From NCBI GenBank assembly GCA_026545225.1, contig CM048849.1:27166836-27230835 (forward strand): a stretch of DNA of 64,000 nt, given 5' to 3'. The notes beneath the pieces were generated by a model. It searched no databases. It saw nothing but the letters and a program-made list of their open reading frames with translations, and was not told the origin of the DNA. Of the stretch, positions 47,819 through 59,394 are shown one piece after another. Source of the DNA: Cornus controversa (Eukaryota > Streptophyta > Magnoliopsida > Cornales > Cornaceae). A program made the position numbers and the translations under genes. Every line of letters starts with the position of its first letter. The first letter of the stretch is position 1.

Positions 47819-50395
47819 TAATTGGGGGGCCTCACGCACACTATTTTTCCCATGCCGGGGCTCGAACCTCTCCCCTTCTAGCTTATACCATTGGACTACA
47901 AGCCTTGACATTGCATGTCTTTTCTGCTGGTAGATGAGAAAGAAGGATAATCACTTGGATATGTTAAGAATTTGAATGAACAAGTTTCTTTGTTCTGTTT
48001 CTAGTGTTTAGAGATGACATCTATCGTTAAGATATTTGTGATGTAAAAAATTATTGTTTATCTAAATGCCTCAAATTGTTAGCTTAAGTGGTTTAGTCAT
48101 TTTTTGTTTGAGACAAATATTCAAGTTTTGATTACATGTGGGGATGTGTTGTACTTTATCAGGAAAAGAAAGAATTGCAACCTACTTTTCTGAGTTATTG
48201 TTTATAAGGAAATCAAAATCATTTTACTTAAGGTGGCTATGACTGAAGTGAATTTTTTTAGGACAATGGGATGGCCAAAATTGGATGTGGTGCTAAGAAA
48301 AGCTTTTGAAGTTCAAAAATTTTCGGCCATATTTGAGTTAAAAGTAGTTTTAACAGAAACTTGAGGACGGTTTTTAGCAGTGAAGAGAGAGGTACAATGG
48401 TTTGAAGATGCTTGAGAGGGATTTAGTTAGCAGTCTGTCCGTGTTCTAATTTAGTTTGCTTTATGGGTTCATCCTTCTCTTTTTGTTTTTTCCTTCTTCT
48501 TTCTCTTGATGATGAATTCACTTTTTATTTTGTGTATTCTTGTTTCTTCTTAATATATAAATTTTTCTCCTTCAAAGAACAAGAAATAGAATCTTTTAAC
48601 AGTTTAACAAGTATAAAGACACACGCTAGGGAAGAGTTTTACCTTATATGAAATTTAATCGTTAGATGCCACTCATTGATTATAGATTTTTTTGCAAAAC
48701 ACATGCTCTTCATGGGGAGTACTGATTCTCCAGATGAGAATGAGGTATGTTGGTCTATTTTATTCTTCTTTAAATTTTTATCTCAAAATCGAGTTGCAGA
48801 TGCTTATTAGTTGTTATATTTCATTGCTAACAAGCAGAAATGATAACATATTCTGATTAATCATGAAACTTTTTTCTATTAATTACCAAAGCATTCTATT
48901 TGTTTACGCTGTTATTTTGAAGTTATATCACTAATTGGAATAAGATATGGATTCTGAATGTTGACTTGATGTCAATTTGACCTCCTAGATTGACTCTTAT
49001 CTTTGCTAGTATGATAGTTACTTGTCCAAGCATGGTGGCTCATCAAATGCATACACGGAAGTTGAGCATACCTGTTACCATTTTGAAGTTAAGCGGGAGT
49101 TTCTGAAGGGTGCCTTGAGAAGGTAAGCCTGCAGTCTGCTTGTGTTAATGAAGCAAGGTTGAACTTTAAAGTATTTATGCTGCTTTTCACATTGGCATTA
49201 AGTCTTGTTCTTGTCTTCCTAATTATGATCAATATATGGTTGATAGAATTGTTTAGTGGTTGTAGAATTCTATATATGGATTAGAGGAAGCACATGTTGG
49301 TGTAATGAAGGAACTAATTTTTTTTTTCTTCATATGATTAGATAGAGTGTTGATGAAGAATTATTTTTCCTGACCTCGTTACAAATGACAGGATTTTGAG
49401 GCGGCTTATATTTTTAATGATTTTGTTTATTTGTATTGCTTTGGATTTAGTAGTTTTGTGTTTTTATGAACTAAAGGAAAAGCTCAACGAATTTAGGAGT
49501 CATTGTTTGGTTCTTTAGTCCTTTTTCAAATCCCACCAGACTTGAAGTAGGGGATTTGAAAATTTAAAACAGATGCATTTTGGGCTACCTATGGATGTAT
49601 GTGAAAGATGTTGGTAACTAGAAAAAAATAATGTAGTTCTCTGGTCAGTTATACGTATCCAGGGCTGTTATACTGCTGCGGATGGTGCCATCAGTGCTGC
49701 AATTGGATTTGAATTACCAATAACTTGATATTTGGCTTGAGAGGACTGTTATAAAATTCTAATTGTATAAACTAATTTTTTGACTTTTCTGTTTTTTGAT
49801 GAATATAGTGCAAAACCAGATTTACGTTTCGGGAGATATTTGTTTTTGCTCTCTGTTTCACAGATTTTCTCAGTTCTTTATTTCACCTTTAGTGAAAGCT
49901 GAAGCCTTGGAACAAGAGGTTCTAGCCGTGGATTCAGGTGTTTGTCAGTCTAATCTGAGTCTGCTGATTTTGATTGTTTGTCTTAACAAAAATAGCTCAG
50001 TCCTTGTATTATCTTCATTGTTATGTTTTGTTGTTGACACTTCTCCAATTCTTGAATGGTATGCCATAATGCGAAACAAAATGGATCATAGAACTTAACC
50101 AAGTTTTGCAAACTGATTCTTGCCGCCTTCAACAACTACAATGTCATACATTAGCGCTTGGCCATCCCATTAACAAATTCTTTTGGGGTAAACTTGCTTA
50201 TATTATTGGTTTCTTTCTTTTTATTTTTTTAGTTATTAGTTAATTTATGTTTGTTTTTCTTTCATTGCGTGGAAGGGAACAAGAAGAGTCTCGTTGATGC
50301 TATGGAGAAAGGAATCAATTTGCGTGAACAAATATTGAAATTATACGGTGATAACTACCATGGTGGGTTAATGAAGCTAGTCATCATTGGGGGAG
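47170..50395 (+). pseudogene. Captured nardilysin-like M16 metallopeptidase gene fragment, seven exons
   Basis: Exons: about 47170-47448, 47654-47726, 48698-48744, 49010-49122, 49864-49937, 50092-50187, 50276-50395. Phases agree at every junction. Together they read like the N-terminal part of plant nardilysin-like zinc peptidase: YKYIQLENGLFTLLIHDPDI, a long Glu/Asp-rich stretch typical of nardilysins, AAMCVGMGCFSDPFEA, AHFL+EHMLFMGSTD, YDSYLSKHGGSSNAYTE, FSQFFISPLVKAEA, AVDS+EL, LQQLQCHT, KKSLVDAMEKGINLREQI. The HxxEH zinc site (across exons 2-3) and the distal Glu (across exons 5-6) are kept. Defects: a TGA at 47191-47193 where an Arg CGA is expected, and AA instead of AG at the exon 3 acceptor (48696-48697). 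The rest of the peptidase is absent. Confidence 0.9.
47791..47911 (-). mobile_element. tRNA-derived SINE in a captured intron
   Basis: On the minus strand the A box TAGTCCAATGG (47888-47898) and B box GGTTCGAGCCCC (47857-47868) of an RNA polymerase III promoter lie about 20 bp apart. The 3' end runs into (TA)n. A 7 bp direct repeat, TGCATGT, flanks it (47784-47790, 47912-47918). No tRNA cloverleaf can be completed, so it is a SINE and not a tRNA gene. Confidence 0.82.
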
Positions 50396-52529
50396 GTATG
50401 GCGCTTTTGCTTGATGTTGATATTATATTACTTACCAAAATAATAATAATAATAATAATCATAATAATAATAATGTCATTGTGTTAGTGTACTGCTTTGG
50501 AGGAGACAAATAATAATGTCATTGTGCTAGTGTACTGCTTTGGAGGAGACAAAACGGAATTGGATGAATTTACATGAGCTGGATTGATTATTTTGCAACT
50601 CTAGATTTTGTTCAGATAATTATTTTTGAGTCCAAAAAAATTGAAAGTGGTTTTGATGTATTGACTATTGTGCTGAAAAGGAGACAGATACCGTAAGTTG
50701 GTGGTGGTGTAGTCATGCTTGTGTTATAATGGAGTTTGTGGTGATGGTGAAAATAGTGTTGGTGGTGGAAGTAATATGGTGGTTCATGGTGTGACTTGAG
50801 GTGGTTGTGGAGTCGATGTTGGTTGAGGCTTGTGATGATGGTGAATCTGGGGTATTCTAAGCAATTTACATGTGATAAAATAAAATTTGTATCTTTCTCA
50901 ATGGCACCTAAATGACGTTTTCAGGAATTATCTTCGATTGTTATATATATGATCAATTCCTCTTCCACCTGTTTATTTCAATTGATTGAATAAATTTAGT
51001 TTTGTATTCTAAATGTTTTTTCTTTGGAACTTCAGTTCATACTTATTTTTACTTTAGATGCGAATTTGAGGAGGCTTATATTTTTCTTGATTTTGTTTAT
51101 TTGTATTGCTTTGGATTTAGTAATTTTGTATTTTTTTGAATTAAAGGAAAAGCTCAACGAATTTAGGGGTCATTGTTTGGTTTAGAGGTAAATAGATAAT
51201 GCTATTAACTATTAAGTATCAGATTGTAGGACAAGTTTTAGTGCAGTAACTCTGTGTTAATATTGTAATTTGTCGAAGCTTAAGTATGCACTTGTTCTAT
51301 CTGTCCCAGCACCACAGACCAGGTGGTGGGTTTAAATATAACATCTATTTCACTAGACATTGACAATTAAGTTGTGGAACACAAACAGAATTCACTAGAT
51401 ATTTATGGAGATAAGGAACATTTGGTAGAGAAGTAGTGGAACAGACGTTTGAGACAATGAAATGGTAATATACAGATCCCTCATGTAAGTTGCTGTAGTA
51501 TTTTGCCTCTTTAACTTTTGTCATTTCAATGAGAATCTGATTTACAGTTTACTTAGTATCTAATATGAATATCAAGATGATTCTTATTCTTTACTAGTAA
51601 TGAGTGCCTTGAATGCTATAGTTTCCCCTTGATAAAGGCTAACTTAAACATGAATTCTATCAATTTGTAATATATTATAATGCTCAATATGCTGAAATAA
51701 TATTTTTATATTTTTTTCCAGACAAACTAGCATTTTTTATAAAAAAAATATATATTTGAAGTTGCTTTTGTTTTAAATCATGATTTTATTAATCATACTG
51801 TTTAGTTTAAGCAGTAAAATCTGTAATAGGTCTAAGAGAATGTGAAATATTTAAAAGGTTATCAATATTTGTTCATAATCATGTATTTGTTAATAAATAA
51901 ACATATAATAGAGAAAATCAATAATACAAGAAAAAATGCTAATTTAACTTGTGATAATGCATATAATACTGAGTAAATCAATTATTGACTTCACTTCTTT
52001 CATTACATATTAGTTCATAGATCTGTTTGTGTTGTTTTATCTTTACTAGTATAAATTTTCTTGATTTATCTTTATTAATAGAATTTTTATTTTTTGAGTT
52101 CTTTAGCAAGTGTTTTGGCTAAATTTTTTTTCTCTGTTTTTAGTTATGTTTGGCTGTTTGGAGTCTCGATTTAAATGCTTTGGGGTAAAGCTTTGGTAGT
52201 TTGAGCTTGGTGGGAAATGTCTTGATTGTGTTGGGATTGAAACTTTTCTCTTGTACAGCTATGATAATAATAGTGATGGAACTTTGTACTTTTAAACTCT
52301 TTAATGAAAATAAAAATGGATTGGGATTTAATTTTTATGATTGGTGAGTTTTAGATTCAAATTTACCATTTTCTATGCTTTTAACTCTTTTTTTATTTAG
52401 ATCATGTTGTCTATACATGGCTTGGTGAGAATATATATGGATTTGGATGGAGTTCTGGTTGTGTTTGGTTGTTGTATAGGTTTTGGGACAATGGAAAACA
52501 TTCAATTTTTTTTACATAAATTTACTTTT
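50396..52529. other. Non-coding interior of the CACTA element
   Basis: Contains an (AAT)n stretch at 50440-50473, a 45 bp tandem duplicate of gtgtactgctttggaggaga, GGTGGT-like sequence at 50690-50850 and the second copy of the 125 bp direct repeat (51060-51183). No further peptidase exon and no transposase are seen. Confidence 0.6.
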
Positions 52530-52865
52530 TACGAGGGGCTAAGCCTGTTGTAGAAAGTCCACTTTCCACAACGGCCACTGCCCGTCATCGAAAGTTGATT
52601 TTCTATGACGGGCATTGAGACCGTCGTAGAAAGTTACTTACTTTCTACGACGGGCGCGGCACGTCGTGGAAAGTCAACTTTCGACGACGTTCTACGCCCT
52701 TCGTAGAAAGACAACTTTCTACGACGGGCAGTTCCCCGTTGTGGAAAGTGGACTTTCTATGACGGACATTGGGACCGTCGTAGAAAGTTACTTATCAACT
52801 ACGACAGGCGATACTACAACGGACGAAGCCCGTCGTGGAAAACATTTTCGCCCATCGTTAAAAGT
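52530..52865. repeat. Right subterminal repeat array of the CACTA element
   Basis: tttctacgacgggc, gaccgtcgtagaaagttact (twice, about 52620 and 52771) and related inverted units. The ORF crossing it (52666-52911) is produced by the repeats. Confidence 0.9.
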
Positions 52866-53597
52866 GATTTTTCTTGTAGTGTATACTTCTAATTGTACAG
52901 AGATGGTATGAAAGACAATGTTGGCATAGTGGATATGATGAAGTGTCATTTCCATGCTATGAAATTCCTGATTGGTTCATATATCAGAGGATGGGTAACG
53001 TATTGTCATTAATTTCAGGTGCCTCCAGATTTTATTATGTTGGAAGGCTTTATTTTATGTTTTATATATGAATTAAATGTTCATTTCCGTATTGATCTCA
53101 CCAGACCATTCGACTATACTATCTCTGTTAATAATGTAACGAAGGGTTTTGTTGTTTCTTGCGCTCGTTATTTCTGTCCATTTAACACCGAAACTGATCA
53201 CCTATCATTGGGCTACGTACGACTTAGAGAATTTAAGGTGGATAGTGGAGACGAAGTGGAATTTGTAATACGTGCAGGGTGCAAGTTGACTATGAAGAAG
53301 TGTGGAATCATCCCAGTACTTGTCCAACTGCTCTATATTGAAGAAATGAATGATGATGATGACAAGAACTACACCCTTTTTACACATGTGATGTTGGTTG
53401 CTCCTCAATCTACATATTCTAGGAGAGTTCAGTTGTTAAGAGATCTTGATGAAGCAGATGATGGTGATAATTGTTAGAAAAATTTGAATGAAAATTAAAT
53501 GTGAAAGAGTGCGATTCACACTAAATAGACACCAAAAGCGTCTGTTAGTATCGAATAGACACAATTAGTATTGTTTAAAGTTGAAACAGTACGAGTT

Positions 53598-55104
53598 TGA
53601 TAGGCGTTGAATGTTACGCATTCTAGCCTCTTAACTTATGTATTTTATTCTCTTAGTGATAGATTATTTTGTGATTTTACTTTGTTTTAGTGTTTTCTGT
53701 ATTTTCAGGGCCTTAATAATTATTTCAGTTAAAACCGTGATTTTGGGCTTTTAAAGAAGACATCCAAGATGGTGAGATGAAGCCTACATCAAGGAGATTC
53801 ACTCAACCATTTATTTCAACTCAAATCAGCCCAAGAAAGAGGTCCAAGAGAATTACAGCTGCTTAAGAAGGTTTCGGGTCTGAAGCCCAAATCTGCGCAT
53901 AATGCAGTCTTAATCCCGTTTTGGAAAACGGACCAGAAGTCTTATTTCCGAGACTCAAATCGACATTATTTTCGCATAAGGTTGAACGAAATTTGATTTT
54001 GCACACTTTTGTATTTCACGAAAATTCCGTGAATCGGACTTCTAGTGGGTCAAAAGTTGGGCGAAGTCAGCAGGAAAAACCCACCTGATTAGTGCTGCGG
54101 GAAACCCTAATTAATTCCTAATTAGATTAGGACTTTGGTGAATTCTCTTGGGGAATAAAAGGAAGACTTGGAGGCTGAAGAGGGAGAGCTTACACAGAGA
54201 TTGGAGAGTCTGAGAGGGCTGAGAAGAGAACAGAAACATATTGCAGAGCCATTGGAGAACGAAGTCATACGCGTAATTCAGAAAGATGATGTCTTCTTCC
54301 TCAACAGTTGAAGCTTCTTCTTCTACCATGAGCGGCTAGTTCATCCACTAGGGTTTTGATGTAGCCCTAACAAAGCATCAATGGTTTGATTGTTTTAATT
54401 ATTGGGGACCTTTATATACATGCATCGATTGTGTAATTGTGAGGATTCTTATTAATGAATTGAGCAATAAAAGTCTTGTAAATTCAATCTCAATGATTTC
54501 TTATCTTGTCTTAGATATTTAGTTGTTGTTATTGAACTCAATCTCTTTTGTTTTCTGTGATCATGAGAGAGATTATTACACAATGGTAATCACTGAATAT
54601 ATTGTTATGAGCTTTGATGGATTATGCCTAGAGAAGATGAACCATACTGCACCCTAGATTAGAGTAGTTAGGCAGATGGCCCATGCCAATCGAAGATAGT
54701 CCATGGCTTAGCCTTAATCATATGTTATCTTCTTGACGGATGAAGGTGAGCTTGTAGCCATCGACACCACTTATGCATGATGTAATTCCCCTATAGTTGA
54801 TTCAATTGACCATTGATTGTGGAGTTAGTGGTGAAGTCAAACACCCTAGGTTTCTCTCTTATTATCTTCATTATCTGTTTACCTTTGATTTATTTTATTT
54901 TATCTTTTTAATTAGTTAAAAATCAGAATTCTTTTCTTATAAATTTAATTAGAATTAGTTCTGTGTTCCAACTCATCAGAACATAATCCCTGAGGTACGA
55001 TACCCATTCCTTTCGATAGTCCTATTCTGCAAGGAATTCGTTCTATTGCAAAGTGTGGAAATTTTTAATTGATATATTTTTGAGTCACACTCACACACGA
55101 ATCA
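53598..55104 (+). mobile_element. Solo LTR, 1507 bp, downstream of the TNL relic
   Basis: It starts TGATAGGCGTTGAATG and ends ...CACGAATCA, with perfect 5 bp TSDs GAGTT (53593-53597, 55105-55109). The first about 30 bp resemble the LTR start of the minus-strand element at 33028/61138 (TGATAAGTGTTCAATTC), suggesting the same broad lineage. No coding region and no internal sequence are present. It sits in the TNL 3' flank. Confidence 0.85.
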
Positions 55105-55109
55105 GAGTT

Positions 55110-55640
55110 GCAACCTTTTGCACCAAATGACGTGTCCCATGCATATTCGGGTACTTTTGAAAGGGTACTAGTATGCCTATAAATAGGTCATTTATTTTCA
55201 TTTGTAAAATATGTTTTTACTTACGTCTGAGGTCTCCCTCTCTACAAAACCTCTATAGCCTAACCAAGTTGTAGTCCAGTTAATCTTTGCGGTCTGATCT
55301 TCACCAATGGGTTAGGAGAGTCAAGTCCAAGAGAGTACAAACACACAGGTGGTTCACAGAAGCTCAGTTTGGTTTGTAGTGTTGCTACTGATTGAGATGA
55401 AGATCGTTGTATCCTGGGAGACAGTCGCCAAGAGTCCGTTCAACACCATTGCGGGGCGATAATTGTCTTAAGGACATAGAGTCTAACTCTAGCCTCGATC
55501 TACAGGTTCTTCAGTATTTATATATTTTAACTTCTGTTATATTTCATATGGTTTATATAACATGTGATATATGTACTATACATGAGTTCAATATGGTAAG
55601 AGATTTTCTATTACGTTTATGTGATTTAACGTGTTAGTAA
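55110..55640 (+). other. LTR-like sequence of uncertain origin (1)
   Basis: A TATA-like cctataaatagg near 55175 is followed by a leader and by ttgtatcctgggagacagtc and ataattgtcttaagga, which resemble 57810-57880. It could be a Copia LTR, but no tips or PBS can be fixed. Confidence 0.35.
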
Positions 55641-57428
55641 AATTGCCTTATATCTTAAATAGTAACATATACATATATATATTTTTTCCAACAATCTTAA
55701 GACAATTAGTGTGTTCTGCTATTGTATATATGGTACTATTTAAGATACTGATTTTATACGAAGTATAAAATATTGATGAGTTCAATATTAGTTAAATCAG
55801 TACCACATAAAGTATTGTTTATTTTGTAAAATTCAATATTTGTGATATAATATTGGTTAAGTTTGTGATATACCTTAATTCAATATTGGTGTGCTATTGA
55901 ATATGCATATATATACAAATCATATGATTTGAGTTGAACTTGATATTACATAGTTGGTATTTTTATGATGCGCATATAATATGCTTATATCTTGGTGATA
56001 AGTTTAAGTATGATACATGTTATTTAAGTTTTATGAAATGTTGATCTAGTGTTACATTTAAATTAGTGTTGTATTTACTAATATTTTTATAATGTGAAGA
56101 ATGACAAGTATAATAGAGATAATTATTCTTGTCAATAATAAGGAGAAATTTTGAGATATTCTCCAAGGCACATGTTGTGTTAGAGGAATAAATGAGTATA
56201 AAAGAGATATACACCATATGAGACCATTGAGGGTACACATGACAAATGGTGTTTATCATGAATTCTAAAATCAATCTGGTCATCAAATTAGAGGGTGATG
56301 AGTCGATATTTCTCATCATATCTGCTCCGATAAGAGGGTTGTATTATTTATCAAATATGAAGGTTAAACCTTCTTAAGAAAATCCTCTACTATCAAAATA
56401 AGGTTATATTAGAAATAACTTTAGTGAGAGAACTCGTTCTTCAATGAGTTCATGTGTATTAAATCCAAGGGTGTGTAAACCTGGAATCAAGTTAATTTTT
56501 CCTACTTGTGTGAATGTTCTAACTCTAATTTGGCACATGTGAAAGGAAATTAACTAGAGTTTATTTTCACTCATACAAAAGAGTGTTGTACCTCTAGCAT
56601 TAAATCACAATGATATATGTGACTTAATATATGTGCACATGAGAGATGGAAAAAAGTATTTAATACTTTGATAGGAATTACACAAGATAATGTGAAGTGA
56701 ATTTTTGAGAATGAGGTTGAGAGCCAATTTAGCAATTTAATTGAAATGATGTTGCTAAATGCAAGCACCCTAAAGTACAAATGATTTGTAGATAAATTCT
56801 GGATTATCCAGAAGTTGTGGGGGAAAGCTCAACTATCCTCAAATTTAGTCTTATATCTCATTAAGAAAATTATTAAGACACCAGTTGATTGATATATAGA
56901 AAGACCTTATATCTTTCTATGAATATTTCGAAATGTGGGGGTGTCTATATAATGTGACAATCCTAAAATTATTAGGATATTAATGGGACATATCTTGTGT
57001 ATAATTCAATAATATAGAACAAGGTTCTATTAATAAAAAATTGATTTGAAATAATCAAGGAGGGTTCATAGTTTTAAATCATGAAAAGAGAGTGTGCAAA
57101 CTTGGAAAATCTATGTGTAGATTGAAAATACTAAATCAATGACATAGGTTAGTTGGTTACATGTCAATAAGTATGATGCATGCTAAAGATACTCTGGATA
57201 GATATGTTTTCTAACTATGTTGTTGTGATCCAAATGATAAGTTGCACATAACTTGATATACAAGCAATACGAGAGAATACTAAGTGTATTGAGATGGTTG
57301 AGATCCATCTTGAAATTAATGATTGTATTTATTAAGGATTGTTGGACAATTTTGTCAAAAATCGTTAGTTATTGAATGAAAATTGATTATTAAAATCCTC
57401 CGACCAAACATGGCCTTAAGTGGTGGTT
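55641..57428. other. Intergenic or decayed retroelement interior
   Basis: AT-rich with no protein family recognised on either strand. A polypurine-like aaatgtgggggtg at about 56930-56942 precedes tctatataatgtgacaatcc. Confidence 0.4.
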
Positions 57429-57655
57429 GTTTGAAGAATAGACATGACTATTCTGGAAGAGTTATGATTTTTCATGAATAAACATGTCTATTCTAGAATA
57501 GATATGACTATTCACGAACAAACATGTCTATTCTGGAATAGGTATGACTCTTCACGAACAAACATGTCTATTCTAGAATAGGTATGACTCTTCACAAACA
57601 GACATGTCTGTTCGTGAATAGGTATGACTCTTCACGAATAGATATGTCTGTTCAC
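57429..57655. repeat. 40 bp minisatellite
   Basis: About 5.5 copies of attctagaataggtatgact followed by cttcacgaacaaacatgtct; units differ at a few bases. Confidence 0.92.
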
Positions 57656-58000
57656 CATTGGCTCTATATATAGCTAGACATGCATAACAAAACGGACACA
57701 AAGAATTTTCATATCATTTATCTCTGCATATATATATAGTTCGAGTACTGCACAAGTTGTGTTCGAAGGATTCTAGAGATTGAAGTGCTGCCTCTTTAGA
57801 ATCGTAAATTCGTTCTATCTTGGGAGACAATTGTTCATCACCTTGAGCACTATAAGGGAACAAATTTGTCTTAAGGAAATTGTGTTTACACAAGGCTCGG
57901 ATTCAATTTAATTCATTTTCAATCATTCTGTAAGTTGGTTGATAATTGTTTATTTTATTTAACTTCCTACTTCTGTTTATTTTTTCTAAGTATAATTATA
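57656..58000 (+). other. LTR-like sequence of uncertain origin (2)
   Basis: ctatatatagctagaca, then ttctatcttgggagacaatt and aaatttgtcttaagga parallel 55175-55475. Together the two blocks may be the ends of a non-autonomous Copia element, but the similarity is patchy. Confidence 0.35.
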
Positions 58001-58007
58001 CTTTAGT

Positions 58008-58205
58008 TTGCCTGTTTGGCGTACAAAGAGATATTTTTATAACAATAATGATGGAGGTGATGATCTGATTTCTGATGAAGCCAAAGCCAAGGAGAACAAT
58101 GATGATCCGTATGAATTGGATGGTGAAAAAGGAGAGTTGGGTTGTTTTTGTGTTAGATTGCTTCAGGTTTTTATCGAATATGCACGTAGTATCATATATA
58201 AGTAG
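58008..58205 (+). other. Short acidic ORF, unassigned
   Basis: Sixty-five codons with GGDDLISDEAKAKENNDDPY. The composition resembles the acidic tails encoded by last exons of some TNL genes, but no domain supports this. It may be a host exon scrap near the second TNL fragment. Confidence 0.3.
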
Positions 58206-58232
58206 AACTCTTATATATATGATTTCCATGTG

Positions 58233-58282
<50 letters not shown>
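58233..58282. repeat. (AC)n(AT)n microsatellite
   Basis: An AC tract runs directly into an AT tract. Confidence 0.95.
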
Positions 58283-59394
58283 TTGAACAATAATTTTGTA
58301 AGGTCTAAATGCATTCAATCTTTGTTAGTCTATGTTTGGGGCTGCTGCTGCTGCTGTGGCTCTTGGTACCCTGTTTTGAGCTATTTTCTCCTTTCTATAG
58401 TTCTTTTCAATTCATACAAATCATTTACTTAAATGGCCTCGTTTTAGATGATGTTTTGAGCTAGTTGTTAGCTTAGAAGCCTTAGATGCGCTTACTCCAT
58501 GTGGGGTAGCTAGGCACTAATTTGATGCCCCAATCAATTAAAGCCCAATCCAATTGTGACTATTAATACAACTGAAGATCCTGTGCGTGCACGCATGCAT
58601 TCAACCATATTTCGTTTCATGACACAGCCACAAAGACCAAACCTGATTTTGTTGGGCCCACTTAGAAAGCAACGTATATGATCAATACACATATGGTCCA
58701 ATATAATAATCAAAACATTAAGATAAATTAAACAAATATGCAAATTTCTAACTTCATTAGTCTCCTACAACTTCAGACAAACCTCTTTTTGAACTTTGAA
58801 ACAATTCCAAATATTTCTTGATTCTCTCTTCAATTAAATACCAAAAGGACTAGGCTTTCAAATATTTCTTGAAAAATAGTGGCCGATTACACACAACACA
58901 ATAAAATTAGAAGAAAAATGTAACAAGAAACATTACAAAGATACTTTATTTCTCAATTTTTTTGGTAAGAAACATAACATTATATAGACTTCAAAACAAA
59001 TATGTAACACCTATATGTAAATAACTAATTAATTCCATTACACCCACTGACATAACATCCACTAACACAACTTAACTCCTATGTCTTCCACTAACACAAT
59101 TAAAATACAAAAACAACTCCATTAACACAACTTAACTCTTATGTCTTCCACTAACACAATTAAAATTTATTTAATCAAGTTTAATTTCTAATAGATATAA
59201 CAGCCAATGGACATTTTAGTTCACTTGCCATTTATATTCTTATTTGTCAAATGCAGTGGCTAAAACCAAACTTCCTAAAAGCTTATTTGAGTTTGTTAAT
59301 TTCTTTACTCCTAGTTTAATTTTTCCACTCATTTTTATTGACCTTTGTGTGATGTATATATACCCTTATCGTATCTTAAAACATAATAAACATG
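58283..59394. other. Intergenic region with a 60 bp tandem duplicate
   Basis: No gene is recognised. From about 59058 to 59168 the unit cttaact(c/t)tatgtcttcca occurs at 59071 and 59131 with a 60 bp period. Confidence 0.6.

Larger units (their letters stand above)
46464..52881. mobile_element. Pack-CACTA transposon, 6418 bp, in a TNL intron
   Basis: Termini CACTACAAGAAAAtaggc and ...tTTTTCTTGTAGTG are inverted 13-14 bp ends of the CACTA (En/Spm) superfamily. The 3 bp TSD is TAT (46461-46463, 52882-52884). Subterminal arrays of ctacgacgggc-type units in both orientations fill 46480-46735 and 52530-52865, the expected transposase binding regions. I find no TnpA/TnpD-like coding sequence, so it is non-autonomous. 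It carries seven exons of a host nardilysin-like gene and, in one of their introns, a SINE. A 125 bp direct repeat (aggaaaagctcaacgaattt at about 49477 and 51143) and a 45 bp duplicate (about 50465-50552) lie in the interior. Confidence 0.93.
44730..53477 (+). pseudogene. TNL (TIR-NBS-LRR) resistance gene, 5'-truncated: NB-ARC end, LRR, C-JID
   Basis: Exons: A to 45164 (starts about 44745), B 45316-45591, C 45714-46379, D 52901-53477; A-B-C-D join in phase 0 at GT-AG borders. Exon A has the ARC2 part (RLEISYNALDHNEKETFLDIACFF, KILDGCDFF, LMMHNLVRDMGR), then an in-frame TGA at 45084-45086, after which RLWNDEDVLDVLKNST remains readable. B and C carry the post-NB linker (IECLALNMEG, LRLLQLNY, LRWLCWHGFPLKSIP) and leucine-rich repeats (LPNLEELILEDCRGL, LSLLQHLDLGFNKFYSLPPG). 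D carries the C-JID domain (SFPCYEIPDWF, PPDFIMLEGFILC, VRLREFKVDSGDEVEFVI), with a one-base frameshift near 53010-53018. TIR and P-loop are missing, replaced by the gypsy-2 LTR. TNLs sense pathogen effectors in the cytoplasm or nucleus; this one cannot. Confidence 0.9.

Noticed and set aside
47841..47905. Possible tRNA gene (A and B box like sequences)
   Set aside because: No cloverleaf or acceptor stem can be formed; TSD and TA tail point to a SINE.
52666..52911. ORF of 81 codons at the CACTA right end
   Set aside because: It is made by the subterminal repeats and runs across the transposon border.
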